Notes: generated by a model from the sequence alone, not told the origin. Positions 1 through 5,833 are shown, counted from the first letter of the stretch. The stretch: DNA of 5,835 nt from an uncultured bacterium (GCA_947649215.1 CANSQW010000094.1:1-5835); one strand, 5' to 3'. Program-made: numbers and translations.

Positions 1-25
1 GCTCGGAGATGTGTATAAGAGACAG
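1..25 (+). other. Nextera/Tn5 sequencing adapter remnant (artefact)
   Basis: Positions 7-25 read AGATGTGTATAAGAGACAG, the 19-base Tn5 mosaic end used in Illumina Nextera libraries. The preceding GCTCGG (1-6) matches the bases before the mosaic end in the Nextera Read 2 adapter, not the Read 1 adapter (known from the published adapter design). All 25 bases are therefore untrimmed library sequence and genomic DNA begins at 26. It is not a natural Tn5/IS50 end, because the extra six bases belong to the synthetic adapter. Confidence 0.97.
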
Positions 26-621
26 GCCGAGATGGGGCGGGCGGGGATCGCGGGCGCGGGGCTCGCCGGGGCAGACGGCGCAGACGCGGAGCTCGCGGAA
101 GCGGGAGCCACGAGCGCGGGGCCCACGGGCACGAGCGCGGGGGCTGCGGGCGCGGGGCTCGCCGGGGTAGGGGCCGCGGAGGTGGGCGCGAAGGTCGGCG
201 GGGCGGGACGTGGGGCCCAGCCGAGACGCGGGAGGAGGAGCGCGAGCAGCAGGGAGATGAGGCAGGCCGTCAGCAGGCAGACCAGGCCGCCTTCGATGCC
301 GAGGAAGAGCCCCACAGCGGCCATCAGCTTCACGTCCCCGCCTCCCATGGCGCGACGTCCCGTCAGCGCTTCGAAGGCAAGCGTGACCGCCAGCAGCCCT
401 CCTCCGAGCACCAACGCCCCCAGCAGACCGTCGGCAACCGACAGAGCAGGAACGAGAGCACCCTCAGGATGCGTTGCCGCCAACGCGATACGCCAGACGA
501 TCCACACGGCCGCCAAAGCCGCCACGATGCCATTGGGAATCCGTAGCTCGCGCAGATCATCCCCCGCCGCCACCACCAGCAGCAGCATGAACGACCCATA
601 GGCCAGCAGCGTGACTATCAT
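26..621 (-). CDS. Prepilin peptidase (A24 type IV leader peptidase, TadV/CpaA-like), 3' end missing
   Basis: Membrane aspartic protease that would cut leader peptides from type IV or Tad (Flp) prepilins at the inner face of the cytoplasmic membrane. 198 genomic codons are present; the frame is still open where it runs into the adapter, so the C-terminus is lost. The two family aspartates are visible: D22 in DLRELRIPN (canonical D-x-R...IPN) and D96 in MGGGDVKL (canonical GxGDxKL). Hydrophobic segments fall at about 3-20, 31-49, 65-86 and 110-131. From about residue 133 the chain changes to a 65-residue tail made mostly of Ala, Pro and Ser with in-frame repeats, which is unusual; homologues usually continue with further membrane segments. 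The ATG at 621-619 is chosen because AGGAGG lies 5 bases upstream. It is divergent from the ATPase remnant, and no pilin or tad genes are visible here. Family assignment is firm; the substrate is unknown. Confidence 0.87.
50..167. repeat. In-frame repeats in the Ala/Pro-rich tail of the prepilin peptidase
   Basis: A 22-base sequence at 50-71 recurs exactly at 146-167. The offset is 96 bases (32 codons), so both copies are in frame and encode PASPAPA on the minus strand. A second pair, CACGAGCGCGGGG at 109-121 and 130-142, is offset by 21 bases (7 codons) and encodes PALV twice. Frame-keeping offsets point to growth of the tail by slippage or duplication under coding constraint. The repeats may also have helped break the assembly here. 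Confidence 0.8.
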
Positions 622-626
622 GGAGG

Positions 627-632
627 CCTCCT
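627..632 (-). promoter_or_regulatory. Ribosome-binding site of the prepilin peptidase gene
   Basis: AGGAGG on the minus strand, 5 bases before the ATG at 621-619. It lies partly within the palindrome GGAGGCCTCC (622-631), which could fold over the site, though that is speculative. Confidence 0.75.
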
Positions 633-725
633 CTCCCCCTCAAGGGCATCATCCCATGATACGCAAGCCCGCGCGCCCTGACGCAGGACGCACCCGATCC
701 ACATCCTCCCTTGATTTCTCACCCA
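633..725. other. Divergent intergenic region without a clear promoter
   Basis: This region separates the divergent prepilin peptidase and ATPase-remnant genes. On the minus strand TATCAT (661-656) could be a -10 element, but its only -35 candidate is poor. On the plus strand TTGATT (711-716) could be a -35, but no -10 lies at 17 bases. A small inverted repeat, ATCAT-CCC-ATGAT, sits at 648-660. Nothing here is strong enough to call as a promoter. Confidence 0.3.
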
Positions 726-745
726 AACTTAGAGGAACTTAGAGG
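726..745. repeat. Perfect tandem 10-bp repeat duplicating the ribosome-binding sequence
   Basis: AACTTAGAGG occurs twice head to tail (726-735 and 736-745). Each copy carries a Shine-Dalgarno-like AGAGG. The second, extended to AGAGGG (741-746), sits 5 bases before the ATG at 752. The first (AGAGGA, 731-736) sits 9 bases before a GTG at 746 in the same frame. The duplication therefore creates two possible starts two codons apart. Confidence 0.85.
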
Positions 746-751
746 GTGCCG

Positions 752-1159
752 ATGAGAAGAGAGAACCCCTTCACCCCGAGCTTCGGCGAGATACCCGCGC
801 GCCTCGCCGGCCGCGACCAGATACTCTATGACGTGACGAGGGCCCTTGAGTCCGAGCGCCGGCGCCCCGATCTCACCACCATATTCTCCGGGGCGCGCGG
901 AACGGGAAAGACGGCCCTGCTCGCCCTCATCGCAGAGGAGGCGGAGCGGCGCGGATGGGTGGCCGTGTCGACCACCGCATTGCCGGGAATGCTCGAGGAC
1001 ATCGAGATTCGAGCGCGACGAAAGGCCGCGCAGTACCGCAGGCGCCTGCTCGACGCCGGCGTGATCGGCGAGAGACGTCGCGGCGTCATCGGCTTCGACC
1101 TCCCGTTCTTCCGCGACTACCTAAGCGAGAAGAAGGCGGAAGGGTCGCTGGGGATATAA
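752..1159 (+). pseudogene. P-loop ATPase remnant: N-terminus fused in frame to C-terminus, middle missing
   Basis: 135 residues from the ATG at 752 (AGAGGG 5 bases upstream; a GTG at 746 would add two residues). Residues 1-85 look like the start of an AAA/STAND-type P-loop ATPase, with Walker A GARGTGKT at 47-54 (K53 binds phosphate) and the next strand around 69-78. From about residue 92 the sequence (AAQYRRRLLDAGVIGERRRG... to FDLPFFRDYL) resembles the winged-helix-like C-terminus that, as I recall, ends full-length coriobacterial members of about 380-430 residues. Walker B, the sensors and the rest of the ATPase core are absent, so ATP hydrolysis is unlikely. The join is near residues 86-94 (about 1007-1033) and keeps the frame, so a short product could still be made. 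Convergent with the radical SAM gene. Alternatives are a genuine small nucleotide-binding protein or a local misassembly. The full-length family comparison is from memory. Confidence 0.62.
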
Positions 1160-1181
1160 GCGCGCCCGATACGCGGCGCGC
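1160..1181. terminator. GC hairpin between convergent genes, possible bidirectional terminator
   Basis: GCGCGCC (1160-1166) pairs with GGCGCGC (1175-1181) across an 8-base loop, immediately after the TAA of the ATPase remnant and 41 bases beyond the radical SAM stop. On the minus strand it is followed by TTATAT; on the plus strand there is no T run. Position fits a shared terminator, but the weak U tract keeps this tentative. Confidence 0.4.
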
Positions 1182-1222
1182 CCGCCTCCTCCAGGGGCGT
1201 GGGCAGGCGCGCAATCGCAGAC

Positions 1223-2563
1223 CTAGCCGAAGATCAGCTCGCGCTCCTCGCCGGTGAGGGCTGCGCGGGCCTGGTCGCGCAGGTTGTTCACGCCGATGAA
1301 GAACTGGCGCATCATCACCACGGTCAGGTAGCGGCCCTTCGGGGTGAGCGTCAGCTCGTCGGCGTTGTTGGTAGCGAACGCGCCGGCAGCCGTCATGAAC
1401 GCCATCTCCACCGGCAGGCCCACCTCCACCGACACGCCGAAGTCCTCCTTGAACTTCCGCTTGTCCAGACGCAGGCCGAACAGCTGCATCATGAAGCGGT
1501 AGCGCATGCGATCGTGCTTGGAGAAGGTGGTCTTGCCCATCGTGGACATGCGGCCCTCCTCGATGGCGCGGTTGTAGTCCACCACCGAGAACGTGTTCAC
1601 GTAGAGGTTGGCGCCCAGGTAGGTGATGCCGCCCGAGCCGATGGCCGGGTACTCCTCGTAGTCCACCACGTACTCGTCGATCATGGCATCATCGCCGACC
1701 ATGCCTCGGCGGTTGAACGTCCACGCGCTGCCGAAGTCGAACAGGCCGCGCTCGCCGTGGGGTCCGGGTGCGCCGGTGTCCACGCCGGGCAGCGCGTCGG
1801 TCAGAAGCGCGCAGATGATCTCGTAGAAGCGCTGCTCGCGGTCGTAGTCCACCTTTCCCACCGTGCGCGCGAGCGACTTCTCCACCGACGGCGAGGCCAT
1901 GAGCGGGTAGAAGGTGGTCTGGCTGGCGCCAGACTCGATGACGCGCTCGATGTCACGCACGAGGATGTCCTCGGTCTGCGCCGGGAAGTTGAAGATCATA
2001 TCGGCGTTGAGCGAGGTGAAGTAGGGGCTCGCCTCCTGGATGCGCTCGAGGATCTCCTGGCCGCTGCCGTACTTGTCGTAGCGGTCCATCTGGCGCAGCA
2101 GCCCGTCGTCGAAGGACTGAACGCCCACGGACAGCCGCTGCACGCGGCCCTGGAGCTTCTCAAGATAGCTCGGTATCAGGTGGTTGGGATTGGTCTCGCT
2201 GGAGACCTCCTTGATGGAGAACGTGTCACGCGCCAGGTCGATGGTCTCGCACAGCTCGTCGAGCATGATGGTGGGCGTGCCGCCGCCGATGTAGATGCTG
2301 TCGAAGTCGTAGCCCAGATCGCGCAGCATGAGCATCTCCTTGCGCATGTTGGCGAAGTAGGGCCGCGCCCGGTCTTCCGCGAAGGGAAAGCGGTTGAATG
2401 AGCAGTAAGGGCACAGCCGCTCGCAGAACGGCACGTGCAGGTAGAGCATGTAGCGCTGCCCCGGCACGGGCGCCGGCATCACGCGCTCTTCGGCGGGCTT
2501 GAGCTTAAGGTAGCTCCTGGTGCACTCCCGCACCACCGTGGAAAGCATCCGTTCGGAAAGCAT
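1223..2563 (-). CDS. HemN/HemW-like radical SAM protein (coproporphyrinogen III oxidase family)
   Basis: 446 residues, within the usual size range. The radical SAM [4Fe-4S] motif CX3CX2C is at C47, C51 and C54 in HVPFCERLCPYCSF. Next come the SAM-binding GGGTPT (93-98), SETNPNHL (122-129), VGVQSF (147-152) and DMIFNFPAQT (188-197), in the order seen in HemN and HemW, then a C-terminal HemN-like domain. E. coli HemN has another cysteine two residues after its third cluster cysteine (CGC); here it is SF, as in HemW (YCDF), so coproporphyrinogen oxidase activity should not be assumed. HemW-type haem chaperone or HutW/ChuW-type haem degradation are alternatives. Cytosolic; no signal or membrane segment. 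The ATG at 2563 is chosen because GGGAG (2574-2570) lies 6 bases upstream; the Met at codon 6 has no such site. The gene starts 3 bases after the purD stop, so it is almost certainly co-transcribed and perhaps translationally coupled. Family firm, reaction unknown. Confidence 0.85.
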   Translation of the reverse strand: MLSERMLSTVVRECTRSYLKLKPAEERVMPAPVPGQRYMLYLHVPFCERLCPYCSFNRFPFAEDRARPYFANMRKEMLMLRDLGYDFDSIYIGGGTPTIMLDELCETIDLARDTFSIKEVSSETNPNHLIPSYLEKLQGRVQRLSVGVQSFDDGLLRQMDRYDKYGSGQEILERIQEASPYFTSLNADMIFNFPAQTEDILVRDIERVIESGASQTTFYPLMASPSVEKSLARTVGKVDYDREQRFYEIICALLTDALPGVDTGAPGPHGERGLFDFGSAWTFNRRGMVGDDAMIDEYVVDYEEYPAIGSGGITYLGANLYVNTFSVVDYNRAIEEGRMSTMGKTTFSKHDRMRYRFMMQLFGLRLDKRKFKEDFGVSVEVGLPVEMAFMTAAGAFATNNADELTLTPKGRYLTVVMMRQFFIGVNNLRDQARAALTGEERELIFG

Positions 2564-2566
2564 GGG

Positions 2567-3859
2567 CTACTCCCAAGCGCTACGGCCCTGCAGGGCCTTC
2601 TTGCCGATGTCGTTGCGCAGCTGCTTGCCCTCGAAGTTGATGAGGTCGCAAGCCTCGTAGGCGCGCTCGCGGGCCTCCTCGAAGCTGTCGCCCAGGGCCA
2701 CCACGTTGAGCACGCGCCCGCCGGCGGTCACCAGCTCGCCATCGGCGTTCACGCGGGTGCCCGCGTGGAACACGGTGACACCGGGGATGTCCTCGGCCTC
2801 CTCGATCCCCAGGATGACCTTGCCCTTCTCGTAGGAGCCGGGGTAGCCCTCGCTGGCCAGCACCACGCACACGGCCCAGGTGTCCGACCACTCCAAGCTC
2901 ACGTCCTGGGGGCGCCCCTCGGCCACGGCGACCATGACGTCCACCAGGTCGGTCTTGAGGCGCGGCAGCACCACCTGGGTCTCCGGGTCGCCGAAGCGCA
3001 CGTTGAACTCCACGATCTTCGGTCCCTCGGGGGTAAGCATGAAGCCGCCGTAGAGCGTACCGCGGTAGTCGGCCGCAAAGGGCTCGCGCGCGGTGGCTGC
3101 GGCTGCTTTCTCCATGATAGCCACCATGGCGGCCATCTCGTCGTCGGTGACGATGGGCACGGGCGAGTAGACGCCCATTCCGCCGGTGTTGGGGCCCATG
3201 TCGCCGTCGTAGGCGCGCTTGTGGTCCTGGGCCGGGGCCATGGGGAACATGCGGCCGCCGCTGACGAAGGCCAGGAGCGAACACTCAGGGCCGGTCATGC
3301 ACTCCTCGATGACCACCGTCTTGCCCGCGTCGCCGAAGGCGCCCTCGAAGCAGTCGCGCACGGCCTCTTCCGCGTCCTCGAGCGTCTCAGCCACTACGAC
3401 GCCCTTGCCCGCCGCCAGGCCATCGGCCTTGATGACGATAGGCGCGCCCTGCTCGCGCACGTAGGCGAGCGCCGGCTCGCACGCGTCGAAGCGCGCGTAG
3501 GCGGCGGTGGGAATGCCGTTGGCCTCCATGAACGCCTTGGAGTAGGCTTTCGAGCCCTCCAGCTGGGCACCCTCGGCGTTGGGGCCGAACACGGCCACGC
3601 CGGCCGCGCGCAAACCGTCGGCCACGCCGGCGACGAGCGGAGCCTCCGGGCCGATGACCACCAGGCCGATCTTGCGCTCCTCGACGAAGCGCAGCACGGC
3701 GTCGGCGTCCATCACGTCCAGGTCGGCGACGTTCTCCGCGATATCGGCCGTGCCGCCGTTGCCCGGCGCCACGTACAGCACGTCGGTGCGCGGCGACTTC
3801 GCCAGCGCCCAGGCGATGGCGTGCTCACGGCCGCCGGAGCCCAAAACCAGAATGTTCAC
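2567..3859 (-). CDS. purD: Phosphoribosylamine--glycine ligase (GAR synthetase)
   Basis: Second step of de novo purine synthesis in the cytosol: phosphoribosylamine + glycine + ATP gives glycinamide ribonucleotide. 430 residues, the usual length for bacterial PurD. The N-terminal domain opens with [13 protein letters not shown] (residues 2-14). The ATP-grasp region shows [11 protein letters not shown] (144-154), [19 protein letters not shown] (211-229), [10 protein letters not shown] (265-274) and [12 protein letters not shown] (284-295). The C-terminal domain has [10 protein letters not shown] (381-390). The start is GTG at 3859-3857, because the conserved sequence begins there and AAAGGA lies 6 bases upstream. 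An in-frame ATG at 3961 would add 34 Arg/Pro-rich residues unlike any PurD, and is rejected. The gene lies 152 bases after purA and 3 bases before the radical SAM gene, all in the same direction. No sign of damage. Confidence 0.97.
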   Translation of the reverse strand: MNILVLGSGGREHAIAWALAKSPRTDVLYVAPGNGGTADIAENVADLDVMDADAVLRFVEERKIGLVVIGPEAPLVAGVADGLRAAGVAVFGPNAEGAQLEGSKAYSKAFMEANGIPTAAYARFDACEPALAYVREQGAPIVIKADGLAAGKGVVVAETLEDAEEAVRDCFEGAFGDAGKTVVIEECMTGPECSLLAFVSGGRMFPMAPAQDHKRAYDGDMGPNTGGMGVYSPVPIVTDDEMAAMVAIMEKAAAATAREPFAADYRGTLYGGFMLTPEGPKIVEFNVRFGDPETQVVLPRLKTDLVDVMVAVAEGRPQDVSLEWSDTWAVCVVLASEGYPGSYEKGKVILGIEEAEDIPGVTVFHAGTRVNADGELVTAGGRVLNVVALGDSFEEARERAYEACDLINFEGKQLRNDIGKKALQGRSAWE

Positions 3860-3865
3860 AGCAGT

Positions 3866-3871
3866 TCCTTT
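3866..3871 (-). promoter_or_regulatory. purD ribosome-binding site, supports the GTG start
   Basis: AAAGGA (within GGAAAGGA) on the minus strand, 6 bases before the GTG at 3859. It fixes the start at a non-ATG codon and excludes the longer frame that opens further upstream. Confidence 0.75.
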
Positions 3872-3949
3872 CCGAAGACCCGCGCCGCAGGTGGTGCGAC
3901 GCGGTGCGGGGAGACGTGCGCGCCACGGGGACGCGCTTCGCGGGCGGGG

Positions 3950-4000
3950 CGTGCCGGGCACGTCGGGGCGCTCGGCGCGGTGCCCGGGCAGCGCCCGGGC
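3950..4000. other. GC palindromes in the purA-purD spacer
   Basis: GCCCGGGC occurs at 3982-3989 and again at 3993-4000, separated by AGC. Each copy is its own palindrome, and together they can form an 8-bp all-GC hairpin with a 3-base loop just after purA. A second palindrome, CGTGCC-G-GGCACG, is at 3950-3962. No T run follows on the minus strand, so this is not a standard Rho-independent terminator. It could slow polymerase, protect the 3' end of purA mRNA, or reduce purD expression; none of these can be decided from sequence. Confidence 0.55.
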
Positions 4001-4011
4001 GGAGCCCTCCC

Positions 4012-5322
4012 CTACCAGCCTCGCATGATGGTCTGATCTCTGTCCGGGCCCACCGAGACGATGCTCGCGGGGACGCCGGTTATCTCCTCGATGTACTCCA
4101 CGTACTTGCGCGCGTTCTCCGGCAGCTCCTCGTAGGAGCGGCAGCCGGTGATGTCAACGTCCTTCCAGCCCGGCAGCTCCACGTAGATGGGCTTGGCGTG
4201 GAACAGAACCGATTGCTGCATGGGGAAGTAGTCGTAGCGCTCGCCGTCGCACTCGTAGGCCACGCACACCTTGAGCGTGTCGAAGGCCGAGAGCACGTCC
4301 AGCTTGGTAAGGGCCACGTCGGTAAGCCCGTTCACATCGGCGGCGTAGCGCGCGATGACCGCGTCAAACCAGCCGCAGCGACGCTTGCGCCCGGTGGTCA
4401 CGCCGAACTCGTGGCCGATGGTGCCCAGGGTCTGGCCGTCAAGAGCGTCCTGGCCCACGCCGCCCTCGTCGGCGGTCTTGAGCTCGGTCGGGAAGGGGCC
4501 GCCGCCCACGCGCGTAACGTAGGCCTTCTGGATGCCGAGCACGCGATCCATGCGCGCCGGGCCCACGCCCGTGCCCGTAGCCGCGCCGCCCGCGCAGCAC
4601 GACGAGGACGTGACGTAGGGATACGTGCCGTGGTCGATGTCGAGCAGCGTGCCCTGGGCGCCCTCGAACAGGATGGACGCGCCGTCACGCAGGGCGGTGT
4701 TGAGCATGTAGGCCGTCTCGGTCATGAACGGCTTGAGGATGCGCGCGTAGGGCAGGTACTCCTCGCAGATCTCGTCCACGGTGTAGGTGTGCAGACCGTA
4801 GATCTTCTCGAGGATGGGATTCTTCTGGGCCAGCACCGTCTCCAGCTTCAGGCGGAAGATGCGCTCGTCCATGAGGTCCTGGATGCGGATGCCCTTGCGG
4901 CCCATCTTGTCCTGGTAGCACGGGCCGATGCCGCGCTTGGTGGTGCCTATCTGGTTGGAGCCGAGGCGCTTCTCGTCCGCGCCGTCGAGATCCTTGTGAT
5001 ACGGCATGATGACATGGGCGTCGCAGCTGATCTTGAGGTTCTTGCAGGAGACGCCCTCGGCCTCCAGCATGGCCATCTCCTTCACCAGCACACCAGGATC
5101 CACCACCACGCCGTTGCCGATGACGGGCACCGCGTTCTCGTACATGACGCCCGAGGGCATGAGGTGCAGGGCCAGCTCCTTGTCGCCGTGGATGACCGTG
5201 TGGCCGGCGTTGTTACCGCCCTGGAACCGCACGACGTAGTCGTAGTCGCCGGCGATGAGGTCGGTGATCTTACCCTTGCCTTCGTCGCCCCACTGGGCAC
5301 CGACGAGCACTGTACTGGGCAT
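4012..5322 (-). CDS. purA: Adenylosuccinate synthetase
   Basis: Commits IMP to AMP synthesis: IMP + aspartate + GTP gives adenylosuccinate + GDP + phosphate; a cytosolic homodimer in known members. 436 residues, normal length. Key motifs are all present: [11 protein letters not shown] (8-18, catalytic D13), NNAGHT (37-42, catalytic H41), [10 protein letters not shown] (125-134), [19 protein letters not shown] (219-237), GTGVGP (250-255), [12 protein letters not shown] (309-320), TKLDVL (339-344) and SVGPDRDQT (423-431). The stretch SSNTTAGG of E. coli PurA is SSSCCAGG here (239-246), and other cysteines occur at 93, 100, 135, 186, 316, 353, 358 and 394. The IMP-contacting Thr just before SS (T238) is kept. 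ATG at 5322 is preceded by AGGGAG (5337-5332) at 9 bases. Likely first gene of a purA-purD-radical SAM transcript, with its promoter about 66 bases upstream. No PurR box or riboswitch was recognised. Confidence 0.98.
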   Translation of the reverse strand: MPSTVLVGAQWGDEGKGKITDLIAGDYDYVVRFQGGNNAGHTVIHGDKELALHLMPSGVMYENAVPVIGNGVVVDPGVLVKEMAMLEAEGVSCKNLKISCDAHVIMPYHKDLDGADEKRLGSNQIGTTKRGIGPCYQDKMGRKGIRIQDLMDERIFRLKLETVLAQKNPILEKIYGLHTYTVDEICEEYLPYARILKPFMTETAYMLNTALRDGASILFEGAQGTLLDIDHGTYPYVTSSSCCAGGAATGTGVGPARMDRVLGIQKAYVTRVGGGPFPTELKTADEGGVGQDALDGQTLGTIGHEFGVTTGRKRRCGWFDAVIARYAADVNGLTDVALTKLDVLSAFDTLKVCVAYECDGERYDYFPMQQSVLFHAKPIYVELPGWKDVDITGCRSYEELPENARKYVEYIEEITGVPASIVSVGPDRDQTIMRGW

Positions 5323-5345
5323 GGTGTTTCGCTCCCTCTCTTCGG

Positions 5346-5361
5346 CCGCGGGCCTCCGCGG
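5346..5361 (-). other. Hairpin in the purA leader
   Basis: Two CCGCGG copies (5346-5351 and 5356-5361) are self-complementary and can form a 6-bp all-GC stem with a 4-base loop, 8 bases upstream of the purA Shine-Dalgarno sequence. If the -10 at 5388-5393 is used, this hairpin lies inside the 5' UTR. It might affect translation or RNA stability. GC-rich DNA produces such stems easily. Confidence 0.4.
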
Positions 5362-5387
5362 ACGGCAGATTCTCTCGCAACCTCCGA

Positions 5388-5421
5388 ATTATAGTATAGG
5401 GAGCGCGCGCGGGCCGCAGAA
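5388..5421 (-). promoter_or_regulatory. Likely purA promoter
   Basis: The minus strand reads TATACTATAATTC (5398-5386), an AT island in very GC-rich surroundings. It holds a perfect TATAAT at 5393-5388 and an overlapping TATACT at 5398-5393. TTCTGC (5421-5416) is 17 bases upstream of TATACT but is a poor -35, and no TTGACA-like hexamer is placed for TATAAT. Transcription would start near 5381, giving a leader of about 60 bases before the purA ATG at 5322. Confidence 0.55.
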
Positions 5422-5496
5422 GGACGGCCAACCGAGGCAAACTCCCCTATCCGGCGCGATGGGCTGCGGGCGTTGGGGGAAACCCGCGAAAAGGCC

Positions 5497-5661
5497 GCTG
5501 CGCCGCAAATTCGGACGGTTTTGCACTCCCCACCGAGGGGCTGCGCCGCAGTTGAGGCGAGCGGGGCATTTGCGACCTGGCCTTTTCCTTGTTGGCCATA
5601 GGCAAAAGGCGCGGACGACCGAGAGAACCGGGTGCAAAACCGACTGAATTTGCGGCGCAGC
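5497..5661. repeat. 30-bp imperfect inverted repeat enclosing 105 bases
   Basis: The left arm 5497-5526 (begins GCTGCGCCGCAAATTC) and the right arm 5632-5661 (ends GAATTTGCGGCGCAGC) are reverse complements at 28 of 30 positions. Exceptions are 5513/5645 (a G-T pair, tolerated in RNA) and 5515/5643 (A-A). The outer part of each arm repeats at 5540-5550 (GCTGCGCCGCA). Inside is a 7-bp hairpin, GCCTTTT (5580-5586) with AAAAGGC (5604-5610). This could be a small non-autonomous mobile element, an intergenic repeat family or a structured RNA. No target-site duplication was found. Seven A residues (5664-5670) follow the right arm. Confidence 0.8.
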
Positions 5662-5707
5662 CCAAAAAAACCGGAGGGCGAGCCGCGAGCACGCAACATG
5701 AGCCGCC

Positions 5708-5804
5708 GGGGTGGCGAAGCGAGGGAGGGGCGATGCGGGGGGCGGATGCTCGGTGGAGCCGCCTGGGTGGAGAGACAGGGAGGGAGGGGGATACCCGGTG
5801 GGGG
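5708..5804 (+). other. G-run-rich strand with relaxed quadruplex potential
   Basis: G runs of 3 to 6 lie at 5708-5711, 5723-5725, 5727-5730 and 5737-5742, then at 5778-5780, 5782-5784, 5786-5790 and 5800-5804. Loops of 9 and 11 bases break the strict quadruplex rule, so this is only a relaxed match. ATACCC (5791-5796) pairs with GGGTAT (5802-5807) and would compete with folding of the second cluster. Confidence 0.35.
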
Positions 5805-5806
5805 TA

Positions 5807-5822
5807 TGTTTCACGTGAAACA
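5807..5822. promoter_or_regulatory. parS: parS centromere site (ParB binding)
   Basis: TGTTTCACGTGAAACA is a perfect 16-bp palindrome identical to the widely conserved chromosomal parS consensus recognised by ParB (Spo0J) of the ParABS segregation system. With flanking A and T the palindrome extends to 18 bp (5806-5823). parS sites cluster near the replication origin in most bacteria, often beside rsmG-parA-parB, so those genes may lie just beyond the right edge; they are not in this window. Confidence 0.92.
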
Positions 5823-5824
5823 TT

Positions 5825-5833
5825 TGTTTCACG
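5825..5833. promoter_or_regulatory. parS half-site or degenerate second parS
   Basis: TGTTTCACG repeats the left half of parS exactly, 18 bases after the first copy. The next bases (CC) depart from the consensus TG, and the window then ends, so the remainder cannot be judged. It may be a decayed or half ParB site next to the perfect one. Confidence 0.5.

Larger units (their letters stand above)
5422..5806. other. Intergenic region without a convincing gene
   Basis: Open frames cross this stretch on both strands, but none encodes a recognisable protein or has a good start signal. The longest (minus strand, from the parS area) is rich in Pro/Arg/Ala and begins inside the parS palindrome. The stretch holds the inverted-repeat element at 5497-5661 and a G-rich segment at about 5708-5804. 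No tRNA, DnaA box (TTATCCACA-like) or CRISPR repeat was seen. Confidence 0.6.

Noticed and set aside
1..25. Natural Tn5/IS50 transposon end
   Set aside because: The six bases beyond the mosaic end match the synthetic Nextera adapter, and no transposase or target duplication is present.
363..599. Minus-strand 78-codon frame rich in Cys, Trp and Arg
   Set aside because: It is out of frame with the prepilin peptidase, whose catalytic motifs are in a different minus-strand frame over the same bases.
1199..2401. Long plus-strand open frame opposite the radical SAM gene (400 codons)
   Set aside because: Its translation is rich in His, Val, Ala and Leu, with no recognisable family. It is the antisense shadow of a clear gene in GC-rich DNA.
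3860..3961. Extended N-terminus of PurD from an ATG at 3961
   Set aside because: The 34 extra Arg/Pro-rich residues match no PurD and have no ribosome-binding site. The GTG at 3859 has one and coincides with the conserved start.
2435..4036. Plus-strand open frame opposite purD (533 codons)
   Set aside because: Antisense to a fully supported purD. The His/Gly/Ala-rich product has no family resemblance.
3904..5394. Plus-strand open frame opposite purA (496 codons)
   Set aside because: Antisense to an unambiguous purA; composition is typical of a shadow frame.
5664..5700. Run of seven T on the minus strand as a Rho-independent terminator
   Set aside because: No stable stem directly precedes the run on that strand; only about 3 base pairs can form.
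5389..5832. Minus-strand 147-codon open frame starting MKQMFHVKH
   Set aside because: The MFHVKH start is simply parS read as codons. The rest is Pro/Arg-rich, overlaps the inverted repeat and the purA promoter, and resembles no protein I know.
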